Part shown: in pieces, positions 33,204 to 45,380 of the stretch
Position numbering within the stretch: position 1 is the first letter of the stretch
Layout: every line of letters starts with the position of its first letter
Assembly (NCBI GenBank): GCA_037501455.1
Contig: CM074862.1
Location: 57,567,501-57,631,500, forward strand
DNA from: Lantana camara
Lineage: Eukaryota; Streptophyta; Magnoliopsida; Lamiales; Verbenaceae
Length of the DNA: 64,000 nucleotides
Direction: 5' to 3'
The notes under the pieces: generated by a model
The model's input: the letters and a program-made list of their open reading frames with translations, nothing else
The model's database searches: none
What the model was told of the DNA's origin: nothing
Made by a program: the position numbers and the translations under genes

Positions 33204-34840
33204 ATATATATATATTTGTATAATTGTTTATTATATAGTTATTATATGATTATTATATATCTATTACATATTTAAATATTATTTGATTTAATTCAATTTT
33301 AGAATTAAATGATTTCTATTTCGTGTATTTAAACTATCGATTATTGATAGAACGTTTTATTTATTCTATTTCTAATTGTGAATATGAATATTATGTGTTA
33401 TGGATATTAAATGAAATTTTAGATTAATTGATATGCATTATGAATTTATGAATTTATGAAATTGAATGATATGAATGAACGAATGGTTTGATTATATGTT
33501 TTAAATTCCTTAATAGTGCACATGAACATTTTCATGATATAATATGATCATTTATGCATTCATGTCATATTCACTTCATTGTCGAGCGTCATATGTGGTC
33601 ATTGAGTCTCATGCATTTTCTTTTGCACAGATTCGGGTTTGGTCGGAGACGAGGGCGAGCATTGAGACGCTTGTGCCTTTCTTTTGCTTTGAAAAGGTGG
33701 GTTTTTCTTCTACTAGTTAAAACAACCCTATATATCCCTTATGTGCAAGATTTAAACCAAATTAGTATATTATATAAATCGAGTCATTTCGTGTAAATGA
33801 TTTCAAACGTATGACCCCTTTTTAACTATGAAACCCTACCTTATGTTTTGGCGAGACATGATTATGATTGCACGGGCCCCGGGACTTAGTACATGTGGCT
33901 AACCGAGGAAGCAAGGGCTGACGGGGATCCCATGTACTAGTTCCAACCAATTACGGCGAAACGGACCTCGTCAAGGAGTTTTTGACGAGGAAACGCTAAC
34001 CGGGCTTTGAGGACTCATGAACCTCATAGCCACATTGATATGATTAGGTGGTCGGGCCTTGCAAACCCGTCCACCACCCGGAGGAAGAAGGTGTATATAA
34101 ATGATTATGATCATGATATGTATGAGCACAAAAGATATATATGATAATGAATGAATAATTGATTATGATTACACGAGGTGTAGGTTGGAGATTGTGCACG
34201 CCCACTCGCCGGGTCATAAACCCTTATGAACAATTGTGAATGAATATGAACGTCGTAATCCCGTTGATGTTTTCTTTTGTTTTAACCACTTGGAAAATTC
34301 TTATCAAACTTCACACGGGATTAGGGCTTGCATGTATGTGCTTAATTTCTGCAATAATATATCTTATGCCCCGTTTTATACCCACCAGTCTCGTATAGAC
34401 TGAACCCGGTTTGTTTTCAGTTGTTTTGTGCAGGTATAGGAGTGCTAGGCGGGAATACGAGTTGTCTAGGTCTTGCATTTAAGTTTAGCACTTCTTTTCA
34501 GCATCTCGTACCCTTATTGTTCTTTTGTATATGATCATTGTATGGAGCGTTATGATTTTTGTAGGCCGTGTGGCCATTGAATACCTGAATAATTTTGTAT
34601 ATCTATTTAGGAGCTTGGTGGCTCATTGTATATATTATATGTTGTTCTTGCTTCCGCGTTTCATTATAACCCTGATTTTATATTGTCTTGAGTTGATTGG
34701 TTTAAGGGTTAGTCCCGCCTAGCATAGCGTGTGTGTTGTGTCCCCGTTCGCTGTGGATTTGGCACGTGTATGGACTTCTATTTCATATACGGGTCGGGTC
34801 TCGGTGCGGGGGATGTGGTACCTTGCGCTCGGGTGCTACA

Positions 34841-35863
34841 TCCTTATGTGGTATCAGAGCCTCGGGTTGCAAAACTCGGGTTCTTGTGTCGTGTGGGTCA
34901 GTCTAGGTCGTTCGGCATAGGAACTACGTGTTAATGTGTGCATTGCATCGATCTTGAACATGAAATTGTCTTTCTTTTAATCTTGTCGAATTACCTGTTG
35001 CATTTTATATTGGATCCGTGCTTTTGTGTTAAATATGTGCCATGAGCATGTACTAATCGCACGCATATATCCTTGAAATAAGTTATGAATTACAGGATAT
35101 GAAGGTACTATCAAACCACGGCCAAGTATCATGCTAAAAACGCCTTACTACTAGCTCCTTTTGAGGCATGGAGGATAGGAATGACGTATCGGGGGAAAGA
35201 TATAGAGAATTCGAGAGGCGTAGTCCTCATAGTTAGAGTTAGAATTCAAGGGATAGGAGCTGAAATGGAAGTTTGACTTAAGAAGATGCAACTATAGAGG
35301 GATATTCGTAGAAATAGGAATTGATCGGGAAATATTTATGACTCCAAAGGTTGACATATGCGGCTCTCTTACATAAGAAGCCATAATTGGAGCCAACGGG
35401 GATCGTTCAACCTAAGGAATGAAGTAAATGAACCTTGAAGGTATTTTGGTTCAGGGTTCAGACCATTGAAGAGGTACCGAGGATTGGGAGGAGTCAAGGT
35501 AAAATCAATTCGATGGAAATTGAGCACCAAGAGTTGTCAAAGAAGGGTTTAAATTTAGGTGCTCTGGATTGCTACTAAGATAGAAACGAGTCTGGAAGGG
35601 AGTAGAGAGAGGCAAGTAATTGTGTGAATACAAATGTAGGGAAGGTGGCGATATTGAGGATGGGATTTGAGTTGTTCTTCCAAATCCAAACTGAATCGTC
35701 ATGTTGTGAAGTTGAATTGGAATATATGGAGCAACAAATGGTAACTATGAAGAAAGGCAAAGACTGGTTGAAGAATTATTCTTGGGGAGAGACTCTTTGC
35801 AAGGGAATCCGGCGCCCGAGTATAAGCAATTAGAGGTGAATTAAACTTATAAAGGATAAACAC
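34841..35863 (+). mobile_element. E4: PBS and 5' part of the internal region
   Basis: The PBS TGGTATCAGAGCC is at 34849-34861, eight bases after the LTR. The rest is purine-rich, non-coding and similar to E1's internal region. It stops at the array A insertion; the last 5 bp (AACAC, 35859-35863) are one copy of the target duplication. Confidence 0.88.
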
Positions 35864-36549
35864 TGTAGCACCCCGGACACGTGGAGGTGCCACACCCCCG
35901 CACTATAGGCCAATCCACACACGAAATGGGCGATCCGTGCATGAACCAACCTACAGCGAACGGGTGACAATACGATAATTCAATAGGCTAGGCGGGATTA
36001 CTACTAAATGTAACAAAATAAAGCGGAAGCATAAACTATTATTACCAACCATTTCCATTTTTCCAATAAATATGTTCTAAAATTACATATCTACACATTA
36101 TCATCTTCAACTAAACAATAACAATAATAATTAAATGCACGAACCACGGATGACACGACTACATGAACTGGACTCGACTCGACCCACTCCCGCCTAGCAT
36201 GCGCCTGTAGTAACCTGAAAGGTGGAGGTGTCAGTCTGTGAAGACCGAGTGAGGGGTTTAAATACATATTAGCGCAGATACATGCACGTCATATTCTCGG
36301 GTAAAGATTTATAAAAGATAAATATAGGAGTTCAATATCAATATAGCTTCGCCCGAGAATACAACGGTCAATATTAATTACTTGTTCCTTTTCATGCAAT
36401 CAATAAACATGCTTACTTGTTTGTTAATCATTAGGTGACCACACAATTCAATTATCGTGCAATCATGCAGTAGTGTAATCATATAACACGTTCATGGAAT
36501 GGAGTGCATGCAATCACTACATGGCTGGCTTGTAACATGGTAGGGTTAT

Positions 36550-36950
36550 TTCTCCTGTGGTTGGACGGACAACCACCAGCTCTAAAAACCAGCCCAGCGC
36601 CCTCCCTAAGGAGAACCTGGCCAGGAGAATACGGGTACACGATAGGTCTTTGTTCTTCTTGTGGTTGGACGGACAACCACCAGCCCGAAGACCAGCCCAG
36701 CGCCCTCACTAGGGAGAACCTGGCCAAGAGAACACACGATCACGATACGGTATTGTTCTTCCTGTGATTGGACGGACAATCACCAGCCCGAAGACCAGCC
36801 CAGCGCCCTCCCTAAGGAGAACCTGGCCAGGAGAACACAGGTACACGGTAGGGTATTGTTCTTCCTGTGGTTGGACGGACAACCACCAGCCCGAAGACCA
36901 GCCCAGCGCCCTCCCTAAGGAGAACCTGGCCAGGAGAACACAGGTACATG
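36550..36950 (-). repeat. 103-bp minisatellite with compensated hairpins (LTR 1)
   Basis: Four units, 103-104 bp apart, each contain an inverted repeat around GACGGA: GTGGTTG/CAACCAC at 36557, 36661 and 36867. The third unit (36764-36783) reads GTGATTG/CAATCAC, both arms changed together. Identical copies lie 6311 and 12622 bp downstream in LTR 2 and LTR 3. Open frames here only follow the repeat. Confidence 0.92.
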
Positions 36951-37998
36951 CTTTCATGACATGACATGCTTGATTGGGTGCACACTCACATGACCTACTT
37001 GCTTGATTCATGAACAATAACATGCTTGGAATAATAAGAGTTTTCAGGAAATTATAAATATAAATACCTTTGGCCAAAAACCACGTAAAGGTTATACGGG
37101 TTCTAAATAACTAGAAATTAAACCTCACCTGACAGGCGACACATGACTCGTGAATGCGTGAGCGTGCTCATGATCCACAATCTCCACCCTGGAGAATAAC
37201 TGGACAAGAAATGGGAACATACATGCATTCGTGAGACCATACTCGACAATGGTACCAAATATGACGCACGGCGTAACCATGAACATATTCTTGTATGAAA
37301 TAAACGTATACTTGCACATACCGATCATATAGATACTTATAAATGGAATGGGATAATTTACAAGAAGACAAGTAATTTCACGGAGATCACGTATTTAAGG
37401 CATGCAATCATACCAATTCGTTTTACATAAAGCATGGAGTTAACAATTAAGTTTAAGTAAGCAAAGACCATAAAATGTCAAATAACCATATAATCATCAA
37501 ATATTCAAGTATTCCAATCATATAAATCACATACGGGAGCCGAGAGAGTGAAAGGGATGCGAGAAAAGAGGTTTTGGCAAAGTTTGGCAAAAGTTGACAG
37601 TTTTCGGAAATGTACAAGCTGTAGGAAAACTGGAATATCTTGAGTTATAGAATTTGGAATTGGGTTTTGTTTGTTGGATAGAAAACTAGACAAATACACC
37701 TTTCCGAAGATATATGGCTCGTATCCTAATTCAAAGTGAGGAGAAAATGGCGTAAGCTCGAAGTTGAGTGAATGCAGATTTTCGGTAGAGTGGCGACACC
37801 AAATTAAAATGGATATATCTCACAAACCAGAAATGATATTGAGGTGATTCCAATTGGAGAATACTTTAGACTCAATATAGTTTCTACAGTTCGAAATTCA
37901 GGTCAATCCGAGTACGTTTGAGGGGTAAACGGTCATTTAGAACAAATGACATAAATGCAGAATTGGCTGTGTGATCTTCTGTAACAGTGCTGAAGACG

Positions 37999-38121
37999 GG
38001 AACGGCCGTTCCGGCTTTAGGCCAAAATGGGAAGGGCCGTTCCCAGCCTCGCTGGCCAAAACATTCAAAGGATGGGAACGGCCGTTCCGGGAAATCAAAG
38101 GGGACGGGAAGGGCCGTTCCC
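37999..38121 (-). repeat. GGAACGGCCGTTCC palindrome cluster (LTR 1)
   Basis: Four units, 30-46 bp apart: 37999-38012, 38029-38044, 38075-38088 and 38106-38121. Two are the perfect palindrome; two have an AAGGGCCGTT centre with intact GGGAA/TTCCC arms. They are repeated in LTR 2 and LTR 3, and a six-unit cluster of the same motif is found in E6. Confidence 0.93.
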
Positions 38122-39317
38122 GCTGAGCAGAAAGCTCAAAACAGAGCAGAAAACAGGGGAGCTCTCGGATCACATTCAAAATCATCAAAACATCATCAAA
38201 ACTTCCACCAAATGCATTAAATCAAGTAAGAAACATACTTATATACTTAAAGTACAATAAAAACTAACATAAACACTTAATTCATCCTTTGATTCTCAAG
38301 AATCATCAACTTTAGCATATATACAAATTCATTATATAATCTCATAATTCTCAAGAATTCATACATGTTTTCAAGTCTAAGGCTCCTAATCAAGTTTCTA
38401 ACACCAAACACATAAATTATCAAGCTTGAATCCTAAACCCTAGCTTCATACATAAATTCAAGAATCATGAAATATCAATCATATACCTTGAAAGGAAGAA
38501 AGAAAGAGATGAGATGAGATGATGATGCTTCAAAGCTCCTAATTCCTTCATGATCATGACTTGAAAGGATGAAATCTCCCTTTTCCTCCTTGGGGTTTGG
38601 CTCGGTAGAAAGGAGCAAAATGGATGATGATTCTTGATGAATGAAAATGATGATTGTGAAAGAGATGCATATATCGATATTTTTGGGGAAATATGTAATA
38701 ATTATGATCCAATCCCCCAAGTTTTATAAGTCATCAATTGAGTATAAAAGGTTTGGAAAGTGATCAATTAGGTCCAAAGAATTCTCATGCAATTTAGTCC
38801 CTCAAAGAGAACGAATTGAGCAATTAAGGACAATTGGCAATTAAATCAAATTGGACAATTAGTTCATGTAATAATTAAATTCCGATGATACAATAATTCT
38901 CAAGTTGACACGTATTGCATATATTTCCACATATTCATGTTGCGCGCAATTTATAAAAATTAATGTAACACGTTTAAATCAATTAAACGAAATTAATAAA
39001 ATAAAATCCTAACGCTCGAAACCCACACGTGTCGAGCGTACCTGACTGTCTGAAAATCGGGGCGTTACAACTCTCTCCCCCTTAAGAGAATCCGTCCTCG
39101 GATTCCATGTCCTGAATTCCTGGAATTTTAATTGGCTCTTACATGTTCATCCCACGCGGGTTAGCTACTCCCCGTCAGGGATTAGTTTGAAAGAGGTCTT
39201 TGATCCACAAGATCCACCAAGATGTGAAATCACGACCCTCAACTTTCCGGAGCCTAAACACTTGTAAGAAAATCTATCCTTCCACTAAAACAAATTGACA
39301 AGTAGTAGAACATACTG

Positions 39318-39420
39318 AGAGTGCCCCGTCTCTCAAACAATTACCGAGAGAACCCCATCTCTTGAGCAAGTAACAAGAGAACCCCGTCTCTTGACAACCC
39401 TGAGAGAATCCCCGTCTCTC
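39318..39420 (-). repeat. Array A pre-PPT hairpin array (4 units), internal 1
   Basis: Units include CAAGAGA/TCTCTTG and TGAGAGA/TCTCTCA arms (7 bp each) around CCCCG-type loops. It is the counterpart of the 8-unit array in E4 and the 5-unit array in E2; the copy in internal 2 is 45629-45731. Confidence 0.9.
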
Positions 39421-40016
39421 ACGCACACGAATAAGATTCAAGCAAGTACATAGACAAATATTAACACTTATCACACAAGGATCAAGTAAAATTATCATTT
39501 ATGCAAATAATTGTTCACATTACAATTAATAATAATCGCCAATTAATACAAATAAGGATTCAGGTATAAGATAGCAAGATAAGGATAATAAGAAATGAAT
39601 AATGCACGTGATATGCGTGATTAGGTGTACCGTTCACCGAGGATTGAAATTCTGGGACTGAATGAATTCGGTTGAATACTTGATTCTTTAGTTGAGATTT
39701 TCCCGCTTTGCACCACCCCGGTTTGATATTCTCCTTCTTGATAGCCATTTCTGCCATTGTACTATTTTCTAACATAATCCGTAAATCATCATTAATCACC
39801 ACATCTTCAGACCCGTTTGAATTACAGATTTGCCGGTTGAACCATTCCTGCACTGGTTCTCTCATTTACCTTCCGATTCCAGAATTGAGAACACCCTGAT
39901 ATTCTTGTTAGAGTGTAATTGCCCGTTCAAGCTTGAAAGACTGACTTCGCGTTCCAAGCAAGCTCTTGTCCAATGAGCAGAGAAAACAGGTGTTACCATT
40001 TCTCCTATCTCAGTAA

Positions 40017-40373
40017 TTAAAGTAAACCTTTTCCCGAAGTAACATTCCTAACTTCTTGTTTGCAATCTGAAAGTTGAGCTCTTACTCCCTTAGTTAACAA
40101 TACGGCGGATATTTGCAATAAGGAATCAAGGTTGTCATCCTGTGAGAGTAATTCAACGAGCACACTTGCATAGGAACCGAAAGAATCAGGTCCTAGTGAA
40201 ACGTCTTCCTTTGGCCCCTGAAATTCAAAAACATACCCCACAATTCCACGGAATATCCTGAAAGAGAGGACCACTCGGGTTTCCATTTCTCTGAAGGGTT
40301 CATAGTAAACTGGTGTATTCATGGGGACGACGGCAACCACACGAATGAAAGCACGATGAGCATTCCCAAACAT
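40017..40373 (-). other. 118-codon open frame of unknown meaning in internal 1
   Basis: An ATG-started frame of 118 codons, identical in internal 2 (46328-46684). I recognise no domain, signal peptide or motif. It is the longest open frame of the internal region, but related families show nothing similar at this place, and identity between the two copies is expected from the recent duplication. Probably chance; a short element-specific protein cannot be excluded. Confidence 0.2.
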
Positions 40374-42174
40374 CTCTAGGGTACAAGTAACAACTTTGTA
40401 AGAAAACTCTTGTCGGAGTTAACCTATCCAAACTTGAGATTGATTCCGGATATCACCCAAACTGAATCCTTTTCTATTTACCGTGTCAAATGATATCTTG
40501 AGGTTGTCGGAGAATTGCAGACAGTGTACCCACTTTTCTGAAAATGATGATAAAACAAAGGTACTGTCAATGATGGGACTTTTCTTTGTGTAAGAGAGAG
40601 GAAGCTTAACTTATTGAAAAACTTCTTTCACATGGTTCTGATAGAGGTTTCCAGGAAGAATTGATTCTCTCAAATTCCCAACTTCCTTGAGTGCTATCTA
40701 ACTTCGGCTTTAAATTATTCCCAGACCGACTCTCCCCCTTAAGAAAATAGAGATTTTCTTATCCTTCAAATGTGTCCCGTCTTTTCCCACTTGCAAGCTT
40801 CTCTGTTGATTTAATTCCCGTAACCTTTTCCTCGTCTTACTTGTCGTTGATCAAGATTTTGGGATTAGTGGTTCCTTTCTAATCTTTCTGTTAAAGACAT
40901 ACCCAGCTTGAAATTCCCTGACTATCACCACTTTGATTTGATATTAAAATTCTTCAATATCCTATACCCCTTCTGCTATTCATGAAAATGCCATGTCCTG
41001 TATTTACCTTCTACTGCTTCTAAAGTTGATATCTGTCAAGCTAGCACCCTAACCCACAGCAAGAAAAGTTCTTTCTCCTGCCCTTACTGAATTCCCGAAA
41101 TGCTAATTAGTTTCAGAAGGTTGAAAGGCCCACTGAACATTTATCTGCTTGAACTTATCGTCATTTCCCCATTTTCCAAAATTTCCAAATCTCTATATTG
41201 TGCATGCTTCTACGGAATCCTGAATCAACAAATTCTCACAGTCTCCAAACCTTATTAAACTTCAAGTTAACTCAGACGACCCGGTTACCACCATGATACC
41301 CAATAATTCCGAAACCTCTTCTTTCAATTAAGTCGGTAAAATAGGAGCAAGAACTGTGTAGAGCATAGATAGAGCCTATTGACAATAAACACTAAATAAT
41401 GCATGATGATTAAAGTGTTAATGCGCATATTGCCCTTAATTTAAAATGCAACATATTAGAGCAATTACATCACTTTGAAAGTATACATATAAATAAAAGA
41501 ATATAAGTGATGCGAATAATTTGAATAGCCACTCAAGACATCGAGTAGGAAGTTTTAAATACAATTAAAACAACATTTACAAATGAGAAGTAATTAATTA
41601 ATAGCTTTGATGCACGTGCTTATGAATGCATTGAAGAACCTGTCACCGTAGAAATGTTGAGCTCGATTCTGGTGTCCGTTCCTGGTTGGCCCAATTGCAA
41701 CTTGGTTCGCACGGCTGATCCGTTTCGTAAATCTTCAAAGTCCCCCGGTCTTGATTCATATATTCTCAAAACCTGTTACTCACAACTCATTTGAACTAAA
41801 TACATGTGGATAAGGCGTGCTCACGTCACATAGTGGTCACATACTTGATGCCGGTAACAAGAATTTAATATAGAATACAACAGGTAATTCATCCATGTTT
41901 GAAATAGAACACATTAATCACTAAATTTCAAGCAATTCAAGATCAATTAATTGGCGATTAATAATACAAATCAATGCAGTACACAAGTTATCAAACAATT
42001 CACTTAAATTATAACATAATTCAAGTCCTTCACGGAGTTCAGGTAAGTCAACAAGTTCAAATAAAATGAAAGACTCTCAAATTGTCAAGTAATTCCTATG
42101 CCGTACGACCTAGACTCGACATGACACGACACTAGAACCTCGGTTTTGCAACCGGGCTCTGATACCACCTCAGA

Positions 42175-45100
42175 TGTAGCACCCCGGACACGTGGAGGTG
42201 CCACACCCCCGCACTATAGGCCAATCCACACACGAAATGGGCGATCCGTGCATGAACCAACCTACAGCGAACGGGTGACAATACGATAATTCAATAGGCT
42301 AGGCGGGATTACTACTAAATGTAACAAAATAAAGCGGAAGCATAAACTATTATTACCAACCATTTCCATTTTTCCAATAAATATGTTCTAAAATTACATA
42401 TCTACACATTATCATCTTCAACTAAACAATAACAATAATAATTAAATGCACGAACCACGGATGACACGACTACATGAACTGGACTCGACTCGACCCACTC
42501 CCGCCTAGCATGCGCCTGTAGTAACCTGAAAGGTGGAGGTGTCAGTCTGTGAAGACCGAGTGAGGGGTTTAAATACATATTAGCGCAGATACATGCACGT
42601 CATATTCTCGGGTAAAGATTTATAAAAGATAAATATAGGAGTTCAATATCAATATAGCTTCGCCCGAGAATACAACGGTCAATATTAATTACTTGTTCCT
42701 TTTCATGCAATCAATAAACATGCTTACTTGTTTGTTAATCATTAGGTGACCACACAATTCAATTATCGTGCAATCATGCAGTAGTGTAATCATATAACAC
42801 GTTCATGGAATGGAGTGCATGCAATCACTACATGGCTGGCTTGTAACATGGTAGGGTTATTTCTCCTGTGGTTGGACGGACAACCACCAGCTCTAAAAAC
42901 CAGCCCAGCGCCCTCCCTAAGGAGAACCTGGCCAGGAGAATACGGGTACACGATAGGTCTTTGTTCTTCTTGTGGTTGGACGGACAACCACCAGCCCGAA
43001 GACCAGCCCAGCGCCCTCACTAGGGAGAACCTGGCCAAGAGAACACACGATCACGATACGGTATTGTTCTTCCTGTGATTGGACGGACAATCACCAGCCC
43101 GAAGACCAGCCCAGCGCCCTCCCTAAGGAGAACCTGGCCAGGAGAACACAGGTACACGGTAGGGTATTGTTCTTCCTGTGGTTGGACGGACAACCACCAG
43201 CCCGAAGACCAGCCCAGCGCCCTCCCTAAGGAGAACCTGGCCAGGAGAACACAGGTACATGCTTTCATGACATGACATGCTTGATTGGGTGCACACTCAC
43301 ATGACCTACTTGCTTGATTCATGAACAATAACATGCTTGGAATAATAAGAGTTTTCAGGAAATTATAAATATAAATACCTTTGGCCAAAAACCACGTAAA
43401 GGTTATACGGGTTCTAAATAACTAGAAATTAAACCTCACCTGACAGGCGACACATGACTCGTGAATGCGTGAGCGTGCTCATGATCCACAATCTCCACCC
43501 TGGAGAATAACTGGACAAGAAATGGGAACATACATGCATTCGTGAGACCATACTCGACAATGGTACCAAATATGACGCACGGCGTAACCATGAACATATT
43601 CTTGTATGAAATAAACGTATACTTGCACATACCGATCATATAGATACTTATAAATGGAATGGGATAATTTACAAGAAGACAAGTAATTTCACGGAGATCA
43701 CGTATTTAAGGCATGCAATCATACCAATTCGTTTTACATAAAGCATGGAGTTAACAATTAAGTTTAAGTAAGCAAAGACCATAAAATGTCAAATAACCAT
43801 ATAATCATCAAATATTCAAGTATTCCAATCATATAAATCACATACGGGAGCCGAGAGAGTGAAAGGGATGCGAGAAAAGAGGTTTTGGCAAAGTTTGGCA
43901 AAAGTTGACAGTTTTCGGAAATGTACAAGCTGTAGGAAAACTGGAATATCTTGAGTTATAGAATTTGGAATTGGGTTTTGTTTGTTGGATAGAAAACTAG
44001 ACAAATACACCTTTCCGAAGATATATGGCTCGTATCCTAATTCAAAGTGAGGAGAAAATGGCGTAAGCTCGAAGTTGAGTGAATGCAGATTTTCGGTAGA
44101 GTGGCGACACCAAATTAAAATGGATATATCTCACAAACCAGAAATGATATTGAGGTGATTCCAATTGGAGAATACTTTAGACTCAATGTAGTTTCTACAG
44201 TTCGAAATTCAGGTCAATCCGAGTACGTTTGAGGGGTAAACGGTCATTTAGAACAAATGACATAAATGCAGAATTGGCTGTGTGATCTTCTGTAACAGTG
44301 CTGAAGACGGGAACGGCCGTTCCGGCTTTAGGCCAAAATGGGAAGGGCCGTTCCCAGCCTCGCTGGCCAAAACATTCAAAGGATGGGAACGGCCGTTCCG
44401 GGAAATCAAAGGGGACGGGAAGGGCCGTTCCCGCTGAGCAGAAAGCTCAAAACAGAGCAGAAAACAGGGGAGCTCTCGGATCACATTCAAAATCATCAAA
44501 ACATCATCAAAACTTCCACCAAATGCATTAAATCAAGTAAGAAACATACTTATATACTTAAAGTACAATAAAAACTAACATAAACACTTAATTCATCCTT
44601 TGATTCTCAAGAATCATCAACTTTAGCATATATACAAATTCATTATATAATCTCATAATTCTCAAGAATTCATACATGTTTTCAAGTCTAAGGCTCCTAA
44701 TCAAGTTTCTAACACCAAACACATAAATTATCAAGCTTGAATCCTAAACCCTAGCTTCATACATAAATTCAAGAATCATGAAATATCAATCATATACCTT
44801 GAAAGGAAGAAAGAAAGAGATGAGATGAGATGATGATGCTTCAAAGCTCCTAATTCCTTCATGATCATGACTTGAAAGGATGAAATCTCCCTTTTCCTCC
44901 TTGGGGTTTGGCTCGGTAGAAAGGAGCAAAATGGATGATGATTCTTGATGAATGAAAATGATGATTGTGAAAGAGATGCATATATCGATATTTTTGGGGA
45001 AATATGTAATAATTATGATCCAATCCCCCAAGTTTTATAAGTCATCAATTGAGTATAAAAGGTTTGGAAAGTGATCAATTAGGTCCAAAGAATTCTCATG

Positions 45101-45380
45101 CAATTTAGTCCCTCAAAGAGAACGAATTGAGCAATTAAGGACAATTGGCAATTAAATCAAATTGGACAATTAGTTCATGTAATAATTAAATTCCGATGAT
45201 ACAATAATTCTCAAGTTGACACATATTGCATATATTTCCACATATTCATGTTGCGCGCAATTTATAAAAATTAATGTAACACGTTTAAATCAATTAAACG
45301 AAATTAATAAAATAAAATCCTAACGCTCGAAACCCACACGTGTCGAGCGTACCTGACTGTCTGAAAATCGGGGCGTTACA
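42175..45380 (-). mobile_element. Array A: LTR 2 (shared, central)
   Basis: 3206 bp, serving both as 3' LTR of internal 2 (PPT to the right) and as 5' LTR of internal 1 (PBS to the left). It differs from LTR 1 at the positions equivalent to 37877 and 38912. The minisatellite is at 42861-43261 and the palindromes at 44310-44432. Confidence 0.95.

Larger units (their letters stand above)
27739..34840 (+). mobile_element. E4: 5' LTR, split by solo LTR E5
   Basis: It starts TGTAACGCCCCGG after the PPT and ends CTCGGGTGCTACA at 34840. Without E5 and its target duplication it is about 3.94 kb, against 3.82 kb for the 3' LTR; part of the difference is a 94-bp duplication and longer TA tracts. It has the LTR hairpin cluster (32480-32604), splice-like sites (AAG|GTGAGT at 31830/31831, GCACAG ending 33630, AAG|GTGGG at 33696/33697, TGCAG ending 34433) and the long-range stem 34444-34454 with 34713-34723. 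Confidence 0.9.
35864..39069 (-). mobile_element. Array A: LTR 1
   Basis: 3206 bp; on the minus strand it runs from TGTAACGCCCC (39069) to GGGGTGCTACA (35864). It contains the palindrome cluster (37999-38121), the minisatellite (36550-36950), splice-like sites (donor 38486, acceptor 37200, 71-nt block, donor 37128, acceptor 36215) and the long-range stem 35987-35997 with 36188-36198. Confidence 0.95.
39070..42174 (-). mobile_element. Array A: internal region 1
   Basis: 3105 bp with the PBS at 42155-42167 (reverse) and the PPT, hairpin (39088-39105) and hairpin array at the left end. It has internal boxes at 41610-41648 and 39600-39645. No gag-pol motif. Confidence 0.92.

Noticed and set aside
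37999..38121. Regularly spaced palindromes resembling a CRISPR array
   Set aside because: The repeats are 14-16 bp, irregularly spaced, in a plant LTR, and recur at the same LTR position; no cas genes.
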